From Oppiella nova (taxonomy: Eukaryota; Arthropoda; Arachnida; Sarcoptiformes; Oppiidae), in assembly GCA_905397405.1 (NCBI GenBank), contig CAJPVJ010000494.1, positions 2,824 to 24,207 of the forward strand: a stretch of 21,384 nt of DNA. Reading direction: 5' to 3'. The translations under genes were made by a program, and so were the position numbers. Positions 1 to 12,325 of this stretch are shown here, one piece after another (position 1 is the first letter of the stretch; each line of letters begins with the position of its first letter). The notes under the pieces were generated by a model, which saw nothing but the letters and a program-made list of their open reading frames with translations, did not search any database and was not told the DNA's origin.

Positions 1-329
1 AAAATTATAGTATTATTTTGTACTCCAAATTATATTCGACTAACACTTACGACAAACAACAGCATTGAGTGAATCGTAAATGAATATAAACTGAAGTGAA
101 ATTGCTTTTCTCAATGAATATTAAAATCGCTTTTCAAAGACATTCATTACGACAACACATGAACTTAACGTCTAAACTATTATTTTAAATCTAATAAATG
201 CTTTACTGAACACAAATTCATTTCATTTATAATTTCCATTCGTTATCTTATTTAGCGATTCAATTCAATTCTTATGTCAAGACTTCTTAAGATCTATTGA
301 GAGCGTGTTCTTCACTACTAATACAACTA

Positions 330-333
<4 letters not shown>

Positions 334-365
<32 letters not shown>
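334..365. repeat. (GA)16 microsatellite
   Basis: This is an uninterrupted run of GA dinucleotides, 32 nt long on the plus strand. It generates a spurious Arg-Glu repeat in one reading frame. GA runs can be bound by GAGA-type factors in arthropods; here it may be only a simple repeat. Confidence 0.98.
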
Positions 366-371
<6 letters not shown>

Positions 372-1221
372 CGAAGTCGTGATTTTGTAATTTACACGAA
401 AAATACTTTTCTCCAAAATTTCTTTAGACATTATTTTACATCAAAACGAATTTCCCTTAAAGTAATAATTTCTGTTCTCAGCCCTTATCTCATACTCTCT
501 CTCTACTATCCACTACTGACTAATAATTGATTTGATTATAATTTATTCAGAAAAGTACAGATAATTGAATATAATTTCAATCAATTTAGTTAATGATCTT
601 CAGATTTTTGGCAAACAATAAATAATGCAATAATTAATATTGGATATTTCTAAATCCATTATAACTTTAATTTCTCACCAAAAACAAACTTCTCTATAGG
701 ACTTATTTATATTAGCTATTATATTTCAGTCACATTAAAACATATTCATTCATTTTAAATCCACATTTTCTTATTAGACTTTTCAGTTAAAGATTAACTA
801 ATATTATGCAATAAAAACAGATTATATTATATTCTATAATAAGTATTCTGTAAACAGAAGTGAACTATAATTAAGTCGAAAAGTGTGAAAATTTGTGACA
901 CAACTTATGGTTAATTAATGTGCGCTTAAATGTATTTATATCGTGACAATCCTTTAACTCATTTGAAAATTAGAAAAACAGAAGAATAATAACAAAGACT
1001 TAATTTATTCACTTGTGTTAAGTGATAGAGATTGTAAACGCAATTCTTATACTCGGTGTACATTTCAATGAAAATGAGTGCATTTAAAAGTGGTGTGAAT
1101 CCAATGAAATGGATTTATAATTGCAAATCTCATGTAAATTGATTGCGAAAGAGAGACAGAAAATAAATAAAGAGTCGATTCCTATTTGAATGAATATATT
1201 GTGGAAATTGAACTCAAAATA

Positions 1222-1241
1222 TAATTAATTCTAATTAATTC
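1222..1241. repeat. 10-bp perfect tandem duplication with paired homeodomain cores
   Basis: TAATTAATTC occurs twice. The junction gives TAAT-N4-ATTA, the spacing of a P4-type paired-class homeodomain dimer site. In DNA this AT-rich, chance is a serious alternative. Confidence 0.85.
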
Positions 1242-3060
1242 AAGCAGTGGTCGACACACACAATGTTTGTGTAAAACCAAAAGCTATTATTGAAATTAGT
1301 TTATAATGACTGTTAAGACCCGATGAGATAACCGTTTGATGTTATGACTGCCGTATAAACTGGTCATGCCATTCATACCATTCATATATCATTCCTAACA
1401 TTGAATTCTTAAAATTAAAAACGAATCAAATGTTTGTAAAACTAAAATAAGACAGAGTTTTGTTTTATTGATTAAAGTTTTGTGAACTGAAAATATAATA
1501 ACAAATCGACAAGAATATGCTTTAGGGCTATAATTCGTCAAATCATAAGTAATCATATATTCACCATTCAATACATTATAAGTCATTATATGATATGATA
1601 TAAACAAATTGATTTCGTATTATTATTCCACTCTTTTTTCAATCACTTGTTTATCAGCAGTTTTTTGTATTAATAACCATAAAATATAGTGTTTTCTTAC
1701 TTTTTAAGACTTAATAGTTTTCAGATATTATATAAATTTAAATTTGTTTCCAAACATTTTCATGTTTAATATGTTTTTAAATTGAAAATTCTTGAGTTCA
1801 ATCAAAAATTCATTAGGTTTCTCGTAAATCAATAGATCAATATTTATTAACACAACTTTTAAACATTTATTTCATATGTATTTTAAGTTATTTATGAGTT
1901 TGTCGTTTGTTGACATTAATATCGGTATAAAATTTTTATTTCAACGTTTATGTGATTTAATAAATAATTTATTTTCTAATTAAATACAGATTTGCAAAGA
2001 AATGTTTGGCAAAACAATTGTTGAGCAGATGTTTTGTTTCTGATTTAACGTTTTGATAAACAAATATAACCATTGAATCGTTGAAATGCAATAAATATCA
2101 AAACAATTAATTGCTATTATTTGAACAAAACCTCATAATTATGTGAATAATACGTTTAAATTGACGGAAAAGTAACAAAATAACATTCAATTGGATATAA
2201 TTTAGTTCACTCTTTACAAGTGAATTAAATGATAAGAATCTATAAACTGATGTAAAAAAGAGTCCGAGAAATACATTTTAAATTGTTTTAATATATTGTA
2301 TTAGAGATAAACGGATAATTGAGTATTCAATGCTCACGTTAGGTATAAGTTATGTAAGCATTTAATACGAAAATTTAATGCATTTCTCAATTAGATAAAG
2401 ACTTGTTATATGAGCTCTCATTTTACTGGCAAATGATTTATACATATATTTAGCAAACTTTTAGAAAAATGGCTTCAATTTAGTGCTGACTAACCAAACG
2501 AATATAAATTGCTTTTTAACGATTAAATATATTTTAATTTTGAAAAATCTTTAAACAAATTGACTCATTTTATAAATTTAGTAATTATTTAGAATTAACA
2601 TTAATTTCGATTGGACCCTTTTATGTTTTCAATTTTAATTAACACAACTAATTATCTATTTGTTTGAAAACTTTTATTTCGTTTAACAACTCCTATTCAT
2701 TTAGAGACCAATGGTATGTATTTTAATATAAATTATGTTTTTATGATTTGTTGTGCGAACTAACAAAGTGTTTGTGAATCGGAAATAAATGTTAGCCAGG
2801 AATGTGTGGAATGGAGTCATAAATAATAGACTTAATGACTTGAATGAGTAAAATTCAATGGTCTCCGTCTGAATGGCGATCGCAAAAGAGTTTGTGATTT
2901 ATGTACTCATTGTATGGTTTATGGAGTGAAGACAGAAGCAATCTTTGGCTTAAAATTTATTTCATAACTAATTGACGCCAAACTAAAAGTGAAATCATAT
3001 TAGAGATGATGTCTGTAAAGTCTATTGAAGTTTTGCTTTTCTATACGAAACATAAGTAAA

Positions 3061-3840
3061 TGTAAGTCACAAATAGAGAATCACGGGTTCGTAAGCTTAT
3101 GGAAAGCCTGATAGGGGCTGTAGGGTCTGGACGGGTAGAGATGATGTGTGAGACCTCCCTGTTTGAGCCGATGGGTGAGGAATAGTAGGGCTAAATAGCG
3201 CTTGTAATCAATTTGAATAACTAACTCACTTTAAAGGCTGTTATTATATCGTATTATTTGGTCAGTCATTGATAGGCTTTAAAACGTTCAGAAATGCTAT
3301 TTTGGAAACAAATGCGTCAAACGTTAAGATAACAACAAAATATAATAAAAATTGATTGAATTGATTGACTCTAATCTATAATTAAATGAGACATAAATGT
3401 ATAGAAAACGGCATTTTGATGGCCAATCACTTCAATTATAATACGAGGCGTTGTTTCATGAAAAATACTATCGCTTTGATATTTAGTGGCTGAGAGGCAA
3501 TGGAGGGATAGGGATGGCACTGATAGCCAGAAAGAAGACTACACAATGAAAATGTTGAGCATTGAATGATTGAAACAACTAATTTGATAATCTATTGGAA
3601 CGTCACTCACAGTCAGAAAGCAATGGCAAAAAGAGGAGAAAAATGTAATTTTTGCTTAATTTTTCATTAAAGTGTGTTTTGTGTGCAATTGAGAGAGAAA
3701 GACGAGCCCTCACACAGGGATCTCCACGAGAGACTCACGAGATATACATCACAAACAACGGGCCAACCGATAGCTCCAGTCTTGAGTTACGCAACCTATC
3801 CTCCAGTCCTTATGTATTATCCCCTGAGATGTCCATTTAA
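3061..3840. other. G+C-richer non-coding blocks
   Basis: Two blocks (3065-3215 and 3460-3840) stand out from the AT-rich background, with G-rich motifs such as GATAGGGGCTGTAGGG and GGAGGGATAGGGATGG. A short open frame at 3652-3840 (plus) has no recognisable domain and no clear start context. Conserved regulatory DNA or an unrecognised exon are both possible. Confidence 0.4.
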
Positions 3841-4289
3841 TTAGTAGAGAGCGGCCCTAAATTGTTTGAGTGCCCCAACTGATAGATTATCCAATTATCG
3901 TTTGCATTACAATTAGATTCCGGTAGAAACTGTTAGGCACTACTCCACCACTAAACCCATGCATTTGCACTGCATTTTGAGGCAAACATTTTCTGCATAC
4001 AAAAACACTTTGCTTTAATGAAATATTTTTGTACTCACTTTAAAAAGTGTATTATATATTATATATTCAGATAATATATAACAACAAAATCAAGGCACAG
4101 GTCCTTTATTGAGGCAAAGCGCTATATTTTTCATGAATTTTATATTTAGAATAATTTTGTGCCAAAAAAGGCATATTAGGCTCATATACAGTGTGTGTAT
4201 AAAATAATAGTTTATTGAATATAATGGGATATATTGTGGAGATTGTCTTAAACGTGATCTCTCATTAACCTCTCAAATGTATCGTGCAT

Positions 4290-4410
4290 TCGATGCTGAG
4301 ATAAATATGGTTCTCGCGCCCCAGGTGTTAATGAGCTTGGTTATTTATTACGAAAATGCCAACATAAAGGACCGGCTAATAAATAATGATCCGCCACTAC
4401 GGCAAACCAT
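4290..4410. promoter_or_regulatory. G+C-richer block with T-box and homeodomain motifs, possible enhancer
   Basis: The block contains CCAGGTGTTAATGAG, in which AGGTGTTA (4323-4330) resembles a T-box half-site and overlaps TAAT. TTATTTATTACG follows at about 4341. There is no sensible ORF on either strand. A regulatory role is inference. Confidence 0.2.
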
Positions 4411-4940
4411 TTTTAAGAGTTTAAACACACTTTTTATATAACATTTTCTTTATTATACCCAAAATTTTTGCGGTTTTAGAGCTAATGCTTGAAACATTTT
4501 CAATTTCATTACACCTTGAAATCGGTGTTTAAGTTTAAAATATTGAGATTTTATTACACTTTTTTCACTCTTAAGTTAAGAGTCTTAACATTAACGGCAA
4601 AAACTTTGGGTTTTAATGTGAATTTTCTTCTTTGCTAAACATATCAACAATTTATCACTAAATTAACAAATATTTGTTATTCAGACGTTTGATTATTGTT
4701 ATTATGAAATTGCCTTTTCTCGTTTTTATTTATTTAATCAAAATCTGCGACTTGTAAGCTTAAAATTATGATTTACATAAAAATAAGATAATAATAACAC
4801 ATGAATTTAAATTATGATTTTCTTATTTTGATTACATATTTCATAAATAAATAGTATTTAAGTATCAAATCATGATTTGCCGAACCCTTTATTTTTGAAT
4901 TATATTTTTATGAATATATTTTAATGAAATACATGTGAAT

Positions 4941-4968
4941 TAATACAAGTATTTTAATACAAGTATTT
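4941..4968. repeat. 14-bp perfect tandem duplication
   Basis: TAATACAAGTATTT occurs twice without a gap. Each copy contains a near-palindrome AATAC-AA-GTATT, so the pair can fold in several ways. Confidence 0.92.
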
Positions 4969-5335
4969 TTCTTGACAAACCATAAATTTTTCGGTAAATT
5001 TTCTCTGAAAACTTATACCGTTTAATTTTCTTATTTAATGTCTTTATAAGGTATTAAATAAATGTATTATCGATAATAAAATATTTTATTAAAAATGTTC
5101 ATTCAAAACACTGTATAATCGCAAATGCTATCCATTATACGAAAGGCTTGACTAACAAAACCATTTTATTCCGACTGTTGTATTGATTATTATTAACAAG
5201 TTTTTCAAATCAAATTTTTCTTACTTATAGAGTGGTTTGCATTCAATATAAAAACTTATTGATAAATGACATAATAATAAAATAAATCAAATACATTATA
5301 ACCACACATTCAATCCATTATTAATAGATGCGCTC

Positions 5336-5348
5336 AGGTCTCAGGTCT
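5336..5348. promoter_or_regulatory. DR1-like nuclear receptor motif
   Basis: AGGTCT occurs twice separated by one base. The spacing is that of a DR1 element, but the sixth base is T instead of the consensus A. It is isolated within AT-rich sequence. Confidence 0.2.
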
Positions 5349-8300
5349 TGGATTAAACTTATGGCCAAATTATAAGGTTTTCTCTGCAAACGAATAATGA
5401 TTTTATTGAACCGATAATTATTGGAAAAGACTATTAATCTCAATCTGATGGCCAAATACCTGAATAATGTTATTAACAGTGCAATCGTATGGCATTAGCG
5501 TTGATAACATGATTATTACATTTATTGGGAGAGTTCTGCTAATTTGACAAATGCTTTATATAATATAATCTAAATTAAATCATTATCTTTAGTATAAAAT
5601 TAAACTCAAAAAATAATAATACAGTAATCATAATATTAATGCTTAAGAGTTCATTAAGTTATACAAAAATATTAGTGATTTTTTATTCAAATTATCGCAC
5701 TTTTTATTTTCCATACAAATTATAACCTTTTATTGAATGTATTTCATATTCTGGTCGATGTCTCAAAAATTCCTCAAATTTAGTTTAAGTCCAATAAAAT
5801 GTTTGCTCAAAATCACGATTCAATGATTAATAGGCATATAATTTGGTAGACAATTGACGGTATAGTTATGTCTAATCATTAAAAATTGTTTTTTACAAAA
5901 TCCTATAATTAGTTTCCATTTAAACGTCAAAAATATTTTAGAATTAGTAATAAAATATTCATTTAAACATAAAAAGCTAATATTATACTAGCATTCAATA
6001 TATGGTTCAATGAATACAATTTTCTAATTATTTGTATTGAATTTCTATAACTATAATGAAAAGAGTTTACATTTAGATAAACACATAATGTATTCGTAAT
6101 TTGTCTTCTTTTCCTAAATTAGTTTTTATTATTTATAAAATTGTATTAATAATAACAAATTTAATTTTCGATAATTTTTTGTTGTTTTGCTAATATAATA
6201 TAATATTTGTTTAATAAAAAATTTTTATCTAATTTTAAATCATTCTTTCAAAACTAGTTAATAATAATATCGATAAAGTTTAAATGTTTTCATTATATAT
6301 TCTTTAAAATATTTTTCATTTTCAATGTTAGACTAATTTATTGCTTTGAATTAATGAATAAACATTAGATTAGAATACGCTTTGATTATACAATTTATTT
6401 TAATTATATTTTCTTTAAAATTATTTTTATTTTTCAATTATTTATAATTTATGCCAACATTTCAAAAGCACTTTAATGTTCAGCTATATAAAATATAAAT
6501 TAAAACATTTATTATAGTGTTTCATAGAGTTAAATGACTAGCAACAGGTATTGTCCCTTTTATATGAATTACCTAAATACAAGTACTGTATTATAAAATC
6601 AATATGGTTTTAATTTATTTTAACTAAGAATATATTCTACTGTATACAAAATAAAAATAACTTATTATATTTATGTACAGGAATATGAATAATGTAAAGT
6701 AACTTGTCTCTTTTATTCTTAAAATTGATATTAATTGAAAAGTTTATTACCAATTTATTGTTATTGTTAATGGCAATTAATATTAATGTATAAATATCGA
6801 TATTTACGAAAAATGCTTTATTGAAAACAATTAAATTAATAACTATGTGTGAATAACTTGTAAATTGAGCAAAAATCAATTTTAATGATTTTGTGCGGAG
6901 TAATTGATAAGCCCAAAAAGTTATTTAACAAAGTCTAACATGTGAACAAAAGATTTTGCTTTTAGTGGTGATCACCTAATACTTAGTTAATAATCAATAA
7001 TAATTGGCATTTAATGGATATTTATAATGAGAAATAAGGAAATTAATTGAATTTTCACGAATAGGTTGTGCTGTAGAAGCGGTGCGAATGACAGCAACAT
7101 AACAGACTTGTGACCCAACCCTGTGTTGCAAATACTTTTGTGCAATAATTGAACCTTAAAAGCAAAATAGTATTATTATATTAAATGGTTCTTAGCATTT
7201 GTTTTATTAATAGTAATTATACCGAAAATGTAATTCAATTAAAACATTCTTGAGATTAATTGAGAGACAAAAATAGGGATTTTTCTAATTATAGAAAACT
7301 GCATACATTTAAGACAATCAATTGGATAACAGTTTGTTTTGGAAGTGATTATTTCATATTTGACTCTATTTTTGTATAAAAATTAAATCTTAATTTTTCT
7401 CTAAAAATTATATGTTTTATTAGAATTAATTGGGGTTTTAATGACTTGAGAAACACTTAAGATTTTGTTAAATTGCTTCAATTCTACACAAAATAATCAT
7501 TAGTTTTGTTCTCTTATAAATTGAAACTATAAAACAATTTAGATTAATATCTATTATAATAATATTTGAGTTTAATATGAAATGAGTAATAAAGTGTTTT
7601 AAACATTAGAAGCATATATTTGTTGTAAATTTGGTTTTTTTGTTAATAAAATGGAAAATAAGGCCAAATAGACAACAATTCAAACAATTTTCAAATTAAT
7701 CTCAGCTCTAATTAACTTCAAAACTAATCTAAATCTCAAACACTATTAGAGTTTAATATGACTTACAAAGGATCTCCATTTCAATCTTCAAATTCATTAA
7801 ATCACAACAAAAAAATCGCGTTTTAATCAAAAATGAAAAAATTAAATTTTATTTTAAGCCAAGAAATAGATGACGGAAACAGTGATAATCAGATCTGACA
7901 TCCATTGTCTGTCTATGAGAAACTAAATGCAACTCTTAATACAAGTGAAAGATTTTGGTGTTTTCGTGTCGATTATAATTTTGTTTCAATTATCAAACCT
8001 CACGTTCATTAGAAGCAAATCAATTTCAGTTCAAATTTAGATTAAAAGCCATTTATAAACTTTTTTGTTATTTTCAAAATTTAACTTAATATTAGGAAAA
8101 TGGAAAATTTTGTTTTAATTTTGCCAAAATATCTAATAAATAAAATGTTTCTATGCTAAACATTGGGCAAATATTTCAAAAATGATAATTAAATTAAATT
8201 TCAATCAATTCCCAAAGATTTATTTTAATCAAAACTCATAATAATTATTGCAATAATCCATTAGTGACTCCATTAACTCATTTGACAAAAAAACTAAAAA

Positions 8301-8418
8301 CACATAAAAATATTGAATTAAAAATTAAAATCAAAAATTGTTTAAATAATTTAAACACTAATGAATAGTAATGAGAGGTTTTAAAAAAGTATTTTACGGC
8401 TCATATTGAGTTGAAATA

Positions 8419-8426
8419 TGTGGGAA
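8419..8426. promoter_or_regulatory. Single Su(H)/CSL consensus site
   Basis: TGTGGGAA matches the YGTGRGAA consensus of the Notch-pathway DNA-binding protein. Only one copy is seen, with a CACATG E-box about 40 bp to the right. Chance occurrence cannot be excluded. Confidence 0.2.
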
Positions 8427-9599
8427 ACACCGAAATATCAGTCTTTCACCTCTTGGTGTAAAACACATGATTAGAGACATACGGTTGTATTGAATGAAAG
8501 AAATTTGATTTTAGTTTTTATGTGGGATTATCTAATCTCAATGAAACACATCTTCAAATGCACATACAGTACAGTCCAACCATTTAAGTAGAGAATATTA
8601 TAATAATTATATTTCGTATAAATTTTATCTAAATATTATGGGTTTGTATTTTAAACTTCTTAAACTCTTTATTAATACAAATCAACATACTTTTCTATAA
8701 TTGCTATTTAGTCGTGAATTATGAACTATTTATTCAAACGATAGATTAATTTATTTGATTATAACTTTAAATATTAGCCATAATTGCAGGTTTTGATTGA
8801 AGAATCCTGTTATTGGAGTCCTTGAGAAACGAAACGAAATTCATTTGATTATGAATTATATGTTTGTTTTTATTTTTGTTTTTAATTTTAAAATTATTTT
8901 ATTATTCCATTGATAAGCATGCAAACAAAGATTAATAAACAAATTATTATAGTATTTACACAAAATAGTCGTAAAATTTAAACTTTTAATGTCATTTCAT
9001 TTAATATATTAATATTTAATTACAATTCATTACCTGCAATTAACTTACATTGCCTGTATATTAGCTATCTACAATAGTATACAGTATATAAAAATCAATA
9101 AAAATAACGAAAATTTCCAAATAAATTATTTTATTTTTTGTTCATATTTATTTAATATACAACAGATTTATAAAATACACTTTTCAAGTACATCACGGGA
9201 TATGTCTGAATATACAAACTAATTTTGAAGGCATTTTAATTTTCTATCCCATTTAAAGTTGTTGTTTGCTTTACATCCGATCGGCAAATACAGACAAAAG
9301 AAAATTTTAAATTAAATTATTCAAGAAATATATGCCATAAATATAACTGATATTTAATTTGCATTATTGTTTACTAAATTGAAGTTACTATCAATAAAAA
9401 TTGTTATTCAATTAAAACTTTCAATAGAGAGTGAAATAAAGAATTTAAATTACTTTCAGACAAATTGAATGTTTTGGCGATAGTTATCGTAAAATATGTT
9501 CAAACAAACAATTTTGTGAACAATAGCTAAACAGTAAATTCATAACAATTTTCAAGCGTATTGTTATTCTGAGAAAATGTTAGTTTAAGTGCCGTAAGA

Positions 9600-10357
9600 G
9601 TTATGGGAGAATAGGCTGTAATCTGATGGTTAAGTGGCATAACTTCATATGAATTATGAATTTTAGCCAAAAAACAAATCACTGAATGAGACCTCCAGTA
9701 GAGATGAGAGGAAGAGATGATTTAAGAATAAGAAATGGATGTCTAAAGTTAGATAATGTGCACCGGTATTACAGTCTATCAATGTTATCAATATTTATAT
9801 ACTGTTTGTTTGAGGGATATATTGAAGTGAAGTAATAGTCTATAAATTGTGAGATTGTAATCTTGCTAATTGGGGCCAGACTTAAAGTCTAACAAAACTC
9901 AATTCAAATACGACCCGAGAGTTCAGGCAACCGGGAGTTTAAATAAATTTTGTTAGCAGTGAATACTCAAAACCCATACACAGACTATGAGAGTGTAATA
10001 ACTATTGAGCATAATTGCCTATTGCAAATACATTGCAAATATATTAACTGACATTTGAATTCTCTCTACGGCTGTAGATAAGACTCGTCTTGTGTTATGT
10101 TGTTTTCTCGTCTATTATTATTATTTTAGGCATTTCTTAAACACTTGCAATGAAATACGAGGTTATGAAAGGTGGGCACTGGTGGGCACACACTCCCAAA
10201 TTACGTTAGGCTGCATGGGCTTCATATACCTGTGCGCTGGGGGAACACTCCGCTATGCATTGTGTGCTTAAGAAAAAATTAAGTTTAAATAACTTTTTGA
10301 ATAATTGAATTCCATTATTCTGACAACTAATGATAACAGCCTTTGAATATTACTTAC
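9600..10357. other. Mixed-composition non-coding block
   Basis: G+C rises between about 9600 and 10270, peaking at 10170-10265 around the GGTGGGCAC duplication and the segment GGCTGCATGGGCTTCATA. Frames through this peak are interrupted and match no family that I recognise. Confidence 0.45.
10171..10190. repeat. 10-bp direct duplication GGTGGGCACT/GGTGGGCACA
   Basis: Two adjacent copies differ only at the last base. They lie at the start of a G+C-richer block reaching to about 10270. Confidence 0.9.

Positions 10358-10395
<38 letters not shown>
10358..10395. repeat. (GA)n microsatellite with one interruption
   Basis: GA dinucleotides run from 10358 to 10384, are broken by a single C at 10385, and resume to 10395. 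The strand orientation is the same as in the run at 334-365. Confidence 0.97.
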
Positions 10396-10817
10396 TTTGA
10401 GTTTATATTTAAAGGCGAAGATTTATATTTCATTCATATTAAGTGGAAAAGAAAATTATGAAACAAACACTAAATCTTTTAAATATAATATTTATTGTAA
10501 TGACTTAAACATTATCTGAAAAGCTGTTAAACATTAAGCGATTTCTATAATAAAAACTATATTTCAAAAAAGAGATGAGAAATTAATTCAATATAAAAGC
10601 CCTCTCTATGTATAAAAAGTACACAAATTATAAAAATCAATGTTTAATATCGCTGTTAATAAATAGCTCTGACTTAGACTACAATTATTGCCAACTTATA
10701 AGTTAAACAGTGTTTTTGCTGTTTTTCCATTTAATTGTGTCGGTGCCCAATGTTGCCGGTGTTGTACAACACCTTTTTTGAGCTCAATTTATATAATTTA
10801 TGTAATCGTTAATTCGC

Positions 10818-10838
10818 ATCATAATCATAATCATAATA
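10818..10838. repeat. CATAAT-type short tandem repeat
   Basis: About three and a half copies of a 6-bp CATAAT unit occur in a row. This is an ordinary simple repeat. Confidence 0.8.
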
Positions 10839-11026
10839 ATCAGCTCCGGGATGAAGGGATGAACAGTTCATTTAATAAGAAAGGGAAGCACTCGTGAAGT
10901 GCAACAAAATTAGATAATATTTTGGTCGAGAATCTCTTTCTTTTGGTTATTATTACATAATATAAAGCAAAAGAAAATTAAACACTTTTTGTCTGATTGT
11001 GGCACACCTTCGCATACAAGTGCTCC

Positions 11027-11053
11027 CCATTGCCTCCATTGCCTCCATTGACT
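11027..11053. repeat. Three copies of a 9-bp tandem repeat
   Basis: CCATTGCCT occurs twice and is followed by CCATTGACT. It lies about 310 bp from the other 9-bp array at 11364. Confidence 0.93.
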
Positions 11054-11363
11054 CTAATGTCTAATTTAGATGCTTATGAATGAATGGGTTTTAATGAGCG
11101 CCCGATTCAGTGATTCATAAATTTGATTATTTCTCTGGTCGTTGTCATCGGACAACAAATTAATGGCTCACAAAAGAGCACAACTCTGTGATGAAGATTA
11201 AGTAATACTAATTCATCGCATACTTTATTATTATCATTATTACTATTAAAGGCATTAATTTCTTCTTATTATTATTTGCGAGCCTTAAAGGCCTTATTGG
11301 GCGCGGACTCCACTCCAATCTCTGGCAAAACACAAATTAAACATATGATTGCATACATTGCTT

Positions 11364-11408
11364 GGGATGGCAGGGATGGTAGGGATGGTAGGGATGGCTG
11401 GGACGGCA
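11364..11408. repeat. Five copies of a 9-bp G-rich tandem repeat, potential G-quadruplex
   Basis: The unit is GGGATGGYN, with five contiguous copies; the fifth has GGGACGG. Four GGG runs separated by 6-nt loops satisfy the usual G3+N1-7 quadruplex pattern on the plus strand. Because the unit is a multiple of three it leaves both strands open (GRD repeats on plus, PSL repeats on minus), but no recognisable protein results. Confidence 0.9.
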
Positions 11409-12244
11409 TGGGATGCGTGTTGTGTCGACCCCACAGCTCGAACGGCCTCAGAGTCTGATCGCTATCATTGCTATACAAATAAGCCTTAACTGAAGAGATG
11501 GTCGGACACACGATTCCACTCTAATTCATATCACATCTAAACTGGTAATTGTATGAACAGTACAGTACTCCTCACAACATATCGTAAATTACTTTACAAT
11601 GAATTGCAAGCAATTATTTCAAATATTGTAGAGTTTCATATAGCACTGTATTATGCACTCACATATTGCTGCAAACTATTTCTTATTAGGGCTACAATTT
11701 AATGAGTTATCTCTCACTTCCAAACACATGATTGGAGTGAAAAAATTGGAAAAATAGAAAATTATTTGGTCGGAGGTGTTGTGTTTGATTGACACGACAC
11801 CATATAATTGGGGATCAGATTCATACTCTAATCACTACAACCACTATTACATTACTCCCCACAAAGTTGTCTCTCACTTGTAAATGAAGCCCAATGTCAG
11901 CTCTAACTACACTCTATTAACTTCCATCCAAATGTATGTCTACTTTAGGTCTTGAGTTATAGGACTTTCCTTACAGCGAAAGACGACTCTAATTATACTT
12001 TTCAAGTTATCTCATTCATTGAGAGCAGTATTTCCTTTGTCTTATAATTTAATTTAAAAATAAAATTACCAGTATAATTAGTTTATTAAATAAGATTAAA
12101 TGAGTTTATAATTAGAAACACGAAAAAAAGATAATTTGGATGAAACCGTAAGTTGAATGTATTTGGCATATATTGGTGTTCACTGGTAATTGTTGTGCCG
12201 ATAATATTGGCGTTGGGATGAGATGTATGGCATATACGGCATAC

Positions 12245-12325
12245 CTGTGTCTCATTCATCTGTGGGCTGTGGGTCTGATGATTGCTGGTCGGGCCGATTG
12301 GGCCATTCATGCCATTCACTGGCAT
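12245..12325 (-). CDS. Possible short coding exon, unrecognised product
   Basis: On the minus strand an open frame of 27 codons runs from ATG (MPVNGMNGPIGP...) to CAG, directly followed by a consensus splice donor GTATGC. Eighteen of the 27 third positions are G or C. That is far above the AT-rich background and resembles the homeobox exon. The frame stays open for a long way on both sides (12086-12721), but those flanks look like random AT-rich translation. If the frame is read through the donor it continues QVCRICH, which recalls the first cysteine pair of RING-CH domains, but the later cysteines and histidine do not follow. I do not recognise a family. It could be a first coding exon, an internal exon, or a non-coding element that happens to be open. 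Confidence 0.2.

Larger units (their letters stand above)
1..3060. other. AT-rich non-coding stretch
   Basis: Apart from the GA microsatellite at 334 and the 10-bp duplication at 1222, I see no gene, RNA or mobile element on either strand. Open frames are short and follow base composition. Confidence 0.7.
4411..9599. other. Long AT-rich non-coding stretch
   Basis: This is the most AT-rich part of the window, with homopolymer-like A/T runs and no supported ORF. It holds only isolated motifs: the 14-bp duplication at 4941, a DR1-like site at 5336, a palindrome ATTATTGCAATAAT at 8244-8257, and a Su(H)-type site at 8419. Confidence 0.7.
10396..12085. other. Non-coding region with two 9-bp tandem arrays
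   Basis: AT-rich to 11000, then two small minisatellite-like arrays (11027 and 11364) within a G+C-richer zone to about 11470, then AT-rich again. Short open frames at 11272-11511 exist on both strands because the 9-bp unit keeps frame; neither gives a known product. Confidence 0.5.

Noticed and set aside
297-530. Open frame with an Arg-Glu repeat
   Set aside because: It is the translation of the GA microsatellite plus AT-rich flank.
3652-3840. Short plus-strand open frame in a G+C-richer block
   Set aside because: Only 62 codons, no domain, no supporting signals.
11272-11511. Pro-Ser-Leu repeat protein on the minus strand
   Set aside because: The repeat comes from a 9-bp minisatellite that is open on both strands; no start or splice support.
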